From contig JAMOUT010000056.1 in the NCBI GenBank assembly GCA_027061995.1, positions 1-41,490 of the forward strand: 41,490 nt of DNA, given 5' to 3'. Positions within the stretch are counted from its first letter, which is position 1. Each line of letters opens with the position of its first letter. The DNA comes from Candidatus Aminicenantota bacterium (GTDB lineage Bacteria > Acidobacteriota > Aminicenantia > JAMOAD01). The notes under the pieces are model-generated. The model saw nothing but the letters and a program-made list of their open reading frames with translations, made no database searches and was not told where the DNA came from. Shown here one piece after another: positions 31,570 to 39,087 of this stretch. The position numbers were made by a program, and so were the translations under genes.

Positions 31570-33564
31570 ATGAAAGAGTGTCCCAAATGTATGTCCAAGG
31601 TGAATGATGATGTTGCTGTTTGTCCTGAATGCGGGTATGATTTTCAACAGGATTTTCCTACGAATGTAAGTTTTAATAATATATATATGTCTGAAATAGA
31701 ACTTATTAAAAATAAACTTCAAAGTAAATATGAGGTTAAAGGGTTTATTGGAAAAGGTGGGTTTTCAACTGTCTTAAAATTGAGAGATATTGAGCTTGAC
31801 AGACTCTGTGCTCTTAAAATTCTTTCCAAAGATTTAATATCAGACCCTGAAATGCTTGAAAGATTTAAAAGGGAAGCTCGACTCTATGCTAAGCTTGATC
31901 ATCCTAATATTGTTCAAGTATATGATGTGGGCTTTTATAATAAAGTGGCTTATATTATAATGAAATATATTGATGGGGTTGACCTTAAAACATATATTAA
32001 GGAAAACAGTCCTTTGGCCTTGGATGAAATTATAGGAATATCAAAGGATATTGCCTCTGTTTTACAATACATGCATGAAAGAGGGATTATTCACAGAGAT
32101 ATAAAACCCGCCAATATTATGATACAAAAACGAGATGGAAAAGCCATCTTAACCGATTTCGGTCTTGCCAAAAGTCTTGAAACCACTAAATTCACGGCGA
32201 CCGGTAAAATTATGGGAAGCCCTCATTATCTTGCACCTGAACAGGCAAAAGGGGAGCCGGTCAGTAAATCAACCGATATATACTCTCTCGGGATTACAAT
32301 GTTTGAGATGGCGACGGGGAAAGTTCCTTTTGAAGGTGAGACAGCTGTCCAGATAGTTTTAAAACATATAAGAGAGGAAGTCCCCAAGCCATCGAAAGTT
32401 AAACCTGATGTTCTCTCCGGATTGGAAAAAATAATTATAAAAGCAACTAAAAGAAATCCTTCGAGTAGGTATCAAAATGCGAAAGATCTTATCAATGATT
32501 TGCGAAAATTAAGAAAGGAAGGGAGTCCCGCAATTGAATTAGATAGGAAAAAGAAAAGGACAAAATCTTCGATTTTTTCAATGTTTATTGTTTTATTGTT
32601 TATTGCTGCCGGTTCATATTATTTTATTGAATATTACGGAAAAAATAATATGAAAAGTATGGATAGCCAAAGCAAAATTAATAAGGTTTTAACAGTGGAA
32701 AATAGAAAAAGCATTGATAATCAAGATAAAGAAAATATCAATACAAAGATTAAAAAAAATCCTATTATCAAACCCGAGCAGAAAACAGATAACAAAAAAG
32801 AGAAGATTAAAGATAATAAAAAGTCAGAGAAATCCTTAGGAGAAACTATCACCGAACCTATCACTAATAAATCGTTTGATGTTATTATCACCTCTAATGC
32901 AAAAGCCGATGTTATTATTGATAATAAGTTGATTGGAACCATACCCCCGAAAAAGATGATTAAATTGAAAAAAGGAAAACATAAAGTGATTTTCATGAAA
33001 GGGGAGGGGAATAATATTAAAACAATTGTTAAAGATATTATGGTCGGGGATACAGGAAAACCTGTTATTATAAATCAGACCTTTGATCTTTATGCCCGTG
33101 TGAAAATGATAAATGCTTTTCCTTGGGCTAATGTTTATCTTGATAAAATAAATAAATCCGGTTATCTTGGTTTAACCCCCATAAAAAAAGATATAAAAAT
33201 CAGAGAGGGAAAACATGTTTTGATTTTCCTGAATAATAGTTATGAACCGTATCATTATAATCTTACGGTCGAAGGGGGCAAAACAATAGATAAGATACAT
33301 ATTAAACTTCAAGAAGTTGCGGTTAAAAAAATAAAAAAAACGGGGGACGGTTATATTAAAATGATAAATGCATCTCCATGGGGTAAAATATTTATAGACG
33401 GTAAATATTTTGGCGACACCCCTGTCAGAAATGTTAAATTAAAAGCGGGGGAACATATTATAAAAATAGAACATCCTAATTATAAACCTTTTGTCAAAAA
33501 AATAATAATAGAAAAAGATAAGGAATTTTCTCCGATAATAGTAAATTTAAGGCTAAATGATTAA
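31570..33564 (+). CDS. Zinc-ribbon Ser/Thr protein kinase with extracytoplasmic PEGA repeats
   Basis: 664 residues. A zinc ribbon (C4-x2-C7 and C18-x2-C21) precedes a Hanks-type kinase (about 54-320): G-loop GKGGFSTV (61-68), Lys in CALKIL (K83), catalytic HRDIKPAN (175-182), DFG at 196-198 and APE at 222-224. A basic segment and one membrane helix (about 332-352) lead to a Lys-rich linker and three PEGA-type repeats (about 435-480, 511-565 and 595-650), e.g. INASPWGKIFIDGKYFGDTP. The kinase is cytoplasmic and PEGA domains extracytoplasmic, so it probably senses wall or surface ligands. All catalytic residues are present. The end overlaps the next gene by 8 bases. No cognate phosphatase is adjacent, although a SpoIIE-type phosphatase lies 4 kb upstream. 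Confidence 0.93.
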   Translation: MKECPKCMSKVNDDVAVCPECGYDFQQDFPTNVSFNNIYMSEIELIKNKLQSKYEVKGFIGKGGFSTVLKLRDIELDRLCALKILSKDLISDPEMLERFKREARLYAKLDHPNIVQVYDVGFYNKVAYIIMKYIDGVDLKTYIKENSPLALDEIIGISKDIASVLQYMHERGIIHRDIKPANIMIQKRDGKAILTDFGLAKSLETTKFTATGKIMGSPHYLAPEQAKGEPVSKSTDIYSLGITMFEMATGKVPFEGETAVQIVLKHIREEVPKPSKVKPDVLSGLEKIIIKATKRNPSSRYQNAKDLINDLRKLRKEGSPAIELDRKKKRTKSSIFSMFIVLLFIAAGSYYFIEYYGKNNMKSMDSQSKINKVLTVENRKSIDNQDKENINTKIKKNPIIKPEQKTDNKKEKIKDNKKSEKSLGETITEPITNKSFDVIITSNAKADVIIDNKLIGTIPPKKMIKLKKGKHKVIFMKGEGNNIKTIVKDIMVGDTGKPVIINQTFDLYARVKMINAFPWANVYLDKINKSGYLGLTPIKKDIKIREGKHVLIFLNNSYEPYHYNLTVEGGKTIDKIHIKLQEVAVKKIKKTGDGYIKMINASPWGKIFIDGKYFGDTPVRNVKLKAGEHIIKIEHPNYKPFVKKIIIEKDKEFSPIIVNLRLND

Positions 33565-33769
33565 GATAGATGATACTATGTTAAATTTTGATTATTCGGA
33601 AAACTGTTTTATATGTAAACATTTTATTGAGGGAGACAAACATATCTGTAAAGCTTTTCCTGAAGGGATATCGGATAAAATCTTTTATGGAGTGAAAAAA
33701 CATAGTAATGTTTTAAAAAATCAAAAAGGTAAATATATTTTTGAAAGAAAGAAGGAGGCAATAAAATGA
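33557..33769 (+). CDS. Small cysteine-motif protein of unknown function
   Basis: 70 residues, or 63 if the second ATG (codon 8) is used. Core motif: CFICKHFIEGDKHICKAFPE, that is C-x2-C-x9-C followed by A-F-P-E-G-I, then a His and an FERKK end. I recognise the C-x2-C...C-x-A-F-P-x-G-I pattern from short uncharacterised proteins in diverse bacteria, possibly a small metal-binding fold; no function is known to me. It overlaps the kinase gene by 8 bases and the TPR-PEGA-NHL gene by 4 (ATGA), so all three are translationally coupled. The tight coupling argues it is real and works with these partners. No signal peptide: probably cytoplasmic. Confidence 0.75.
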   Translation: MIKIDDTMLNFDYSENCFICKHFIEGDKHICKAFPEGISDKIFYGVKKHSNVLKNQKGKYIFERKKEAIK

Positions 33770-35763
33770 AAAAAGTTATCATAATTTTTATTATTGTTTT
33801 GTTTGTTTTTAATACATCTTATATGGCTTTTGCTCAGCAAGATTCAACAGTTGAAAAACTTTTGGAGGAGGGAAAGCAAGCGTATATGAATGGTGATTTT
33901 AAATTAGCGGTTGATAAATTATCCACGGCAATCACAATTATTAAAAATAAAAAGGATTTACTTGAGGCATATATAACACTCGCTTTAACATACTATACGC
34001 TCGGAGATAATCAAAAAGCGAAGAATACGATAATAAAAGCATTACAAGTAAAACCGAATCTTATTCTGAATACTGAAATTTATAGTCCGAAATTCATTGT
34101 TTTTCTTGAAGATACAAAAAAAGAGATTATGAGAGAACTAAGGTTTAATGTAAAGCCAGCGGCAAAATTATATATTGATGATTTATATTACGGGGAAAAC
34201 TCCGAATTTACGGTAAAATTAGTTAAAGGGGAACATAAAATTAAAGTTGAACAAAAAATGTATAAAACTTATGAAAAAACCATGACAGTTACGGATTCAA
34301 ATCCTGTTCAAAATATTATTCTCGAAAAACTTATCCCTGCCGCCATTAAAACTCAAAAGAGCGAACAAGTTAAAGAGGAAAAGGAAAAAAACAATAGGAA
34401 GGAACCTGTTAAAATATCAGGGAGAATCGAGAAAGAAAAAAAGGGGAAAAAGGGCTCCAAACTTTTGTATTATTTAGGTGGACTTGTGCTCGGAGCTGTG
34501 GCGATAGTCGCTTTAACAAAGAAGAAAGCCGAAGCCGGAGAAAAATTCGCAACGATAAAGGTTAATTCTGTTCCCGAAGCCGCCGATGTATTTTTAGATG
34601 GCAATGAGACAGGGAAAACAACCCCTTGTGTTTTAAATAATGTAACAGCTGGGACTCATGAAATTAAAATCGCCAGGGAACTTTATGGTGTTTATATAAA
34701 ACAGGTAACTGTTTCCGGCGGGCAAACACTTGATATTAGCACTGATATCCCTCCCTTCAAATATGAATATATAATGTCGTGGGGTAGTCTGGGAGTGGGA
34801 GATAGAGCGTTTAAAAGTCCTTTATCCGTATCTCTTTACAATAATGATACTCGAGTTCTTGTTGTTGATAATGGAAATCTTGCCGTGAAAATATTCGGAA
34901 CTATCGGAGGCTTTGTTGGGAAAATAAAAGAATATTTGTCAAACCCTATTGATGTATATGGCTTGGCAAGTGATCGTGTTTTTGTTACTGATTTGGATTA
35001 TAATGGTGTCCTAAGATATAATATTAACGGTGGCTTCTTGAAATTTTTCGGTGGAACAGGCACAGGCAACGGTAAATTTAATGCTCCGTTCGGAATTACC
35101 GCTGATTGTGATAAAAATCTGTTTGTTGTGGATGCTCAAAATAAAAGGATTCAGGTTTTTGACAAGGATGGGAATTTTATGAAAAAATGGGGTAAACAGG
35201 GAAATGGGGATGGAGATTTTAATTTCCCTGTGGATGTTGCGGTTAATGATTATAATGGGGATATTTATGTAACTGATTATGGTCTTAGTAAAGTTGTTGT
35301 TTATTCAAATGAAGGGAACTATCTTTTTAAATGGGGGACAAAAGGGAGTGGAAAAAAGAATTTTGATAGCCCCTTTAGTATTGCGACGGATAGGGTGGGT
35401 AATGTATATGTGGCTGATATGGGAAATAACAGGGTGGTTAAATATACGGCAAAAGGGCATTATGCCGTGAAAATTAATGTGGGTGCAGGTTCGGGAAGAG
35501 CCGAATGTATTACTCCCTATGGTGTTGCCGTTGATAAGGATGGAAAGGTTTATGTCGTGGATACGGGTAATAATAGGATACAAAAATTCAGATTATCCGA
35601 TAAAACGGCGAGCGATGGCTTCTCTGTTATTAAGATTGTGTCAGAAACGAATAAAAATAATTATAAAAGGTTAGTGATAAAGAGAAGAGGTGGGAATGGT
35701 AAAATGAGTGTTGATTTGAGAAAAACTATAAAGAGAAAAATAAAAATAGATAAGAGAAGATAA
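33766..35763 (+). CDS. Exported TPR-PEGA-TM-PEGA-NHL protein
   Basis: 665 residues. Signal peptide (1-24, ending FAQ), TPR-like helices (about 30-110, EEGKQAYMNGDFKLAVDKLS and ALTYYTLGDNQKAKNTI), a PEGA domain (about 124-186), a basic linker, a hydrophobic helix (about 232-251), a second PEGA (about 263-325, VNSVPEAADVFLDGNETGKT) and six NHL-type blades (about 338-615) such as DKNLFVVDAQNKRIQVFD and GKVYVVDTGNNRIQKF. Six repeats would close a propeller. The C-terminus is strongly basic. PEGA domains recur in the kinase two genes upstream, suggesting partners acting at the same extracytoplasmic site. The internal helix makes the topology uncertain. ATG overlaps the previous stop. Confidence 0.87.
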   Translation: MKKVIIIFIIVLFVFNTSYMAFAQQDSTVEKLLEEGKQAYMNGDFKLAVDKLSTAITIIKNKKDLLEAYITLALTYYTLGDNQKAKNTIIKALQVKPNLILNTEIYSPKFIVFLEDTKKEIMRELRFNVKPAAKLYIDDLYYGENSEFTVKLVKGEHKIKVEQKMYKTYEKTMTVTDSNPVQNIILEKLIPAAIKTQKSEQVKEEKEKNNRKEPVKISGRIEKEKKGKKGSKLLYYLGGLVLGAVAIVALTKKKAEAGEKFATIKVNSVPEAADVFLDGNETGKTTPCVLNNVTAGTHEIKIARELYGVYIKQVTVSGGQTLDISTDIPPFKYEYIMSWGSLGVGDRAFKSPLSVSLYNNDTRVLVVDNGNLAVKIFGTIGGFVGKIKEYLSNPIDVYGLASDRVFVTDLDYNGVLRYNINGGFLKFFGGTGTGNGKFNAPFGITADCDKNLFVVDAQNKRIQVFDKDGNFMKKWGKQGNGDGDFNFPVDVAVNDYNGDIYVTDYGLSKVVVYSNEGNYLFKWGTKGSGKKNFDSPFSIATDRVGNVYVADMGNNRVVKYTAKGHYAVKINVGAGSGRAECITPYGVAVDKDGKVYVVDTGNNRIQKFRLSDKTASDGFSVIKIVSETNKNNYKRLVIKRRGGNGKMSVDLRKTIKRKIKIDKRR

Positions 35764-35903
35764 ATAAAATCCATTATAAGATTTATAAATTCATCTTATC
35801 TCTCTACCAACGATTTTCGATTGAATAATTATAATCAATAAAACTCTCCCAATCTATTATCCTTTAGTAATTTTTTTATTTGTTTCTTAACTTAAATAAT
35901 CTG

Positions 35904-36968
35904 TTACGAGTAAAATTGTTTTACACTTTCATAAAGGTATCTGTTTATAATATCTGTTTCCGGTTTGATTGGTAATAATTCTTCCCACATCTCTGTATTT
36001 TCCATACAAAAATATATGGGAAGATCATTACTCCCGAAATCATTAAGATATTTTATTATTGTTGTATAGAGCTCTCTTCTTACTGTAAAAGGATATCTGT
36101 ATTTATTGTCGGAACCTTCCGCAAATTCTGTTTTCAAAAGAATTGATTTTTTATGATTATCCCTTATGACCCATCTCATGTTTTTATGAAACCTTAAAGA
36201 ACCGATACTAATCCAACCGATAGAGGAGGGCGGGATTTTTTCAAATATATTTTTTATTAATATTTTATAATCTTCTTCCCAACCTTCATAAAAGATAAGA
36301 GGATCAAAATGGATACCTACGGGATAGCCGAGTTTAACCAGGTGCTCCATAGCCTGTATCCTTTTTTGAGGAGACGCTGAAAAAGGTTCCTCTTTTTTTA
36401 GCGCAGGGGGATTCATGGAAAAAGAGATTAGAATATTATTATTTTTGTTTTGTTTGAAATTTTCAATATAATTCGTTTTTGTTTTATATTCAAAGATGAT
36501 TTCCTCTTTTTTTCTGAAAATTTCATTGAACCGATTTGACAGAGGATAAAGTTTTTCCCAAATAAGACTATCCGTAAGTTCCCCTGTTCCTATTCTTAAA
36601 TATTTCTCTTTTGCGGTTAATTCATTAAGTTCATTTTCCAATTTTTCCATATTAACGAATAGTGTTAGCACAGGATAAGTGAGGTAATCCTGAAGTATGC
36701 AATAACTGCATCCGACCGAGCAGTTATAAGCAATATTAATATTTTTATAACCGCAGGAAACATATCCGGGGGTGCACGGGCAATCTTTTATGAAGTTTGC
36801 GGGAAATGTTGTTAAAAAGAGGGTGTCTTTCTGATTTATCTTTTTCTCAGAGGAAAGTTTTCTTATCTCTTCTATTGTTGTGATTTTGTATTCTTTTCCT
36901 TTAATAATCTCTTTTGTTAAGGGAAAATTCAGTGCTTCTTCGGAAACAAACAGATTTTTAATCTTCAT
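35904..36968 (-). CDS. Radical SAM protein, spore photoproduct lyase-like
   Basis: 354 residues. The radical SAM cluster motif is C83-SVG-C87-SY-C90 (C-x3-C-x2-C). It is preceded by DCPCTPGYVSCGY, which supplies three extra cysteines (C63, C65, C72), as seen in the SPL-like family. Other SPL-type landmarks are the segment LRIGTGELTDSL, ISFSMNPP, and PVGIHFDPLIFYEGWEEDY. True SPL repairs spore photoproduct thymine dimers. This organism shows no sporulation genes here, so it is more likely a non-spore homologue whose substrate is not known. The start overlaps the ParB-like gene by 11 bases, a strong hint that the two proteins act together. Confidence 0.8.
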   Translation of the reverse strand: MKIKNLFVSEEALNFPLTKEIIKGKEYKITTIEEIRKLSSEKKINQKDTLFLTTFPANFIKDCPCTPGYVSCGYKNINIAYNCSVGCSYCILQDYLTYPVLTLFVNMEKLENELNELTAKEKYLRIGTGELTDSLIWEKLYPLSNRFNEIFRKKEEIIFEYKTKTNYIENFKQNKNNNILISFSMNPPALKKEEPFSASPQKRIQAMEHLVKLGYPVGIHFDPLIFYEGWEEDYKILIKNIFEKIPPSSIGWISIGSLRFHKNMRWVIRDNHKKSILLKTEFAEGSDNKYRYPFTVRRELYTTIIKYLNDFGSNDLPIYFCMENTEMWEELLPIKPETDIINRYLYESVKQFYS

Positions 36969-37839
36969 ACCAACTACCGGTTTTATCTTTTATCAGTTTA
37001 TTTAATTTTTCCAACTTCTTTTTTAAACATTCAAAATCCTTGAACTTTATCTCAAGTTTTAAATTGGGATCTTCAAAATAAGGTTCTGCCGAAAGTTTCA
37101 CCCCTCTGAATTGTTTTTGAATTTTTAAAAAATTTTCTTTTAATTTTTCGGTTTGAGGATTTATTATTTTGATAATCTCTTTTATGATTCGGGGTTTTTC
37201 ATAATTAATATTATTTTGCAAAAATTTTGTTATATCCGTTCCCATTTCATCAGCCCTTAGCAAGTTATCCATAAATTTTCTTTTTTCCGATTTTGTGAAT
37301 TGCAGTTTTATAAAATATTTTGTTAAAAGATTAATTTGTTCTTTATTAAAATATTTAAAGTAAGAGAGTATCTTTTTGTCAAAATCCCCGTTATCAATCA
37401 TTGTAAGGATTTCATATGGTAATCGTGAGAAATCTATCTCTTCTATTAAAGAAGGATCTATTTTTAATAAAGATATATATTCTGTGAATTTTTCACATCC
37501 ATTGTTTCTTAATTTTATTAAAGCATTAATCTTTTCATATAAGGATAATCCGTCAGTAGCAAGATTATCATCAATATTAAATAATATTTTTTGGCAATCG
37601 GACAAAGGTTTTTCAATCAGTCTGCATTCTATCTTATCCATATTCAATTTTTTAATAATATCGTATCTTTTATATCCCGTTATTAACAGGTAGCCGCTAT
37701 CCTCTTTTACTATACTAACAGGGGTTTTCAGACCGTATTTCCCAATGGATTCATTAAGGAAAGGCTTTTCCCGCTTTAATGAAATCCGATAACCATTATC
37801 AACGGAAATTTCAGAAACGGGTATAAGTTTGTATCTCAT
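36958..37839 (-). CDS. ParB/Srx-like nuclease-fold protein
   Basis: 293 residues. The N-terminal 80 residues match the ParB N-terminal domain: IPVSEISVDNGYRISL, then a Gly/Leu turn, SIGKYGLKTPVSIV and the signature G55-YKRYDIIKKL (the GxRRxxA helix of ParB/Srx). The remainder is helical with many charged residues and has no clear helix-turn-helix. The standard ParB box-II motif GERRxxA is replaced by GYKRYDI, so CTPase or nuclease activity cannot be assumed. No parA or parS sites are visible, which argues against chromosome partition. It lies between an MglA-like GTPase gene (5-base gap) and the SPL-like radical SAM gene (11-base overlap). Confidence 0.75.
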   Translation of the reverse strand: MRYKLIPVSEISVDNGYRISLKREKPFLNESIGKYGLKTPVSIVKEDSGYLLITGYKRYDIIKKLNMDKIECRLIEKPLSDCQKILFNIDDNLATDGLSLYEKINALIKLRNNGCEKFTEYISLLKIDPSLIEEIDFSRLPYEILTMIDNGDFDKKILSYFKYFNKEQINLLTKYFIKLQFTKSEKRKFMDNLLRADEMGTDITKFLQNNINYEKPRIIKEIIKIINPQTEKLKENFLKIQKQFRGVKLSAEPYFEDPNLKLEIKFKDFECLKKKLEKLNKLIKDKTGSWYED

Positions 37840-37844
37840 AAAGA

Positions 37845-39011
37845 TTAGTCTTCTTCTATTTTAATATCTAATTTGATATTAACTTTCTTAATAATATCAT
37901 TTAATTTTATCTTTAGAGGGATTACAATCTGTTGATTTTTAACTTTTATATTTTTCCCGAGAGATACTTTGATTATATCTTCAAGGTTTGATTCCTCTTT
38001 GCCGAACATCTCTTCACTACTATCAACACTATATAAAGTATCATCTTTCTCCAATCCCTCTTCAAAAAGATTATCCGATTCTTCGGCGAATTTATCGGAT
38101 AATTCGGTTATATCATTCAGAGGAATCGGCTCTTCCTCTTCATTCAGAAGATCTATTTTGTCGTCCTCAGAAATATTATGCTGATTTTCATTGTATTCCT
38201 CAAGGGTAATATCATCTACGCTTAAATCAATATCCTCCTCAATCGGATCAATCTCCTCAACCGCTTCCATCTCTATTGTTGCATCTTCATGGAGGCTTTC
38301 ATCGTTTTCTTCTTCCGAATGGATGGAATCAAAGCCGCTAACCATATTCAGCCTTTTTTCCTCTTCAATTAATGCGTTTTTATCAAAGACCACAGTTTCA
38401 TCTCTTTCTTCGGTAGCTTGAAACTTATATCTTTTTCTGACACTTTTCAATGTTAATTTAATAGTTTCTTCAAGTGTTTCCATAATCCCTTGTCCTGTTA
38501 AAGCCGATGTCTCAAAATAGGGATAATTGTTCGGGTTCAATTCTTTATTCAATTCTGAAATAGGTAAAATATTTGACAGATCTCTCTTATTAAAAGCCAT
38601 GACGATTGGGATGGCATCTATGTCAATATTATTTACCTTTAGGTTTTTATAAAGACTATTAATACTCTCCTTGTTTGCATCCATCGCTACTTCCTGTGAG
38701 TCTGCCACAAAGATAGCGCCATCTGTTCCCTGAAGGACCATTCTTCTTGTATTCTCGTAGAAAACTTGTCCGGGAACAGTATAAAGTTGGATTCTTGTAT
38801 TAAAATTACCGATTTTACCAGTTGAAATAGGTAAAAAGTCAAAGAAAAAAGTTCTGTCCCCCTCGGTTGATAGTGTAACTATTTTCCCCTTTTTATTTTC
38901 AGGAAGATTTTCATAAATATATCTTAAGGTAGTTGTTTTTCCTGATAGACCGGGTCCATAATAAACTATCTTTATAGTCATCTCTTTTAAAGGATAGTTA
39001 ATCAATGCCAT
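37845..39011 (-). CDS. MglA-like small GTPase with long acidic C-terminal extension
   Basis: 388 residues, about twice the usual 195 of MglA. The GTPase domain (1-195) has P-loop GPGLSGKTT (19-27), the MglA-specific switch LYTVPGQVFYENTRRMVLQG, FVADSQ and a base-recognition FNKRDL. About 200-350 is Asp/Glu-rich and probably disordered. The last 50 residues form a conserved-looking basic/hydrophobic tail (VSLGKNIKVKNQQIVIPLKI). MglA proteins cycle between GTP and GDP with an MglB/Roadblock GAP and set cell polarity, gliding or pilus position. No Roadblock protein is in the window. CGGAGGA precedes the ATG, and it has a good promoter. It is first in an operon with the ParB-like and SPL-like genes and lies just downstream of a PATAN-SPOR gene. 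Confidence 0.88.
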   Translation of the reverse strand: MALINYPLKEMTIKIVYYGPGLSGKTTTLRYIYENLPENKKGKIVTLSTEGDRTFFFDFLPISTGKIGNFNTRIQLYTVPGQVFYENTRRMVLQGTDGAIFVADSQEVAMDANKESINSLYKNLKVNNIDIDAIPIVMAFNKRDLSNILPISELNKELNPNNYPYFETSALTGQGIMETLEETIKLTLKSVRKRYKFQATEERDETVVFDKNALIEEEKRLNMVSGFDSIHSEEENDESLHEDATIEMEAVEEIDPIEEDIDLSVDDITLEEYNENQHNISEDDKIDLLNEEEEPIPLNDITELSDKFAEESDNLFEEGLEKDDTLYSVDSSEEMFGKEESNLEDIIKVSLGKNIKVKNQQIVIPLKIKLNDIIKKVNIKLDIKIEED

Positions 39012-39036
39012 TTTTTCCTCCGTGTCATACTTAAAT

Positions 39037-39065
39037 AAAATAACACTTTATTGAGAAATAGTCAA
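39037..39065 (-). promoter_or_regulatory. Promoter of the MglA-like operon
   Basis: Reading on the minus strand, TTGACT (39060-39065), a 17-base spacer and TATTTT (39037-39042). The start would be near 39030, giving a leader of about 20 bases with GGAGG close to the ATG at 39011. It lies 22 bases beyond the stop of the upstream PATAN-SPOR gene, so the operon need not rely on read-through. Confidence 0.7.
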
Positions 39066-39087
39066 GACGGAGGAGAGTCGCAAAATT

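Noticed and set aside
35764-35903. Terminator between the convergent NHL-protein and SPL-like genes
   Set aside because: Only a short near-palindrome (ATTGA...TCAAT around 35820-35839) is present, with no GC-rich stem and no proper T-tract, so it is not called.
35904-36968. True spore photoproduct lyase
   Set aside because: No sporulation genes are present and the organism appears to be a diderm with LPS; the extra N-terminal cysteines fit the broader SPL-like family.
36958-37839. Chromosome-partition ParB
   Set aside because: No ParA gene, no parS-like palindromes noticed, no clear helix-turn-helix after the N-terminal domain, and the box II motif is altered.
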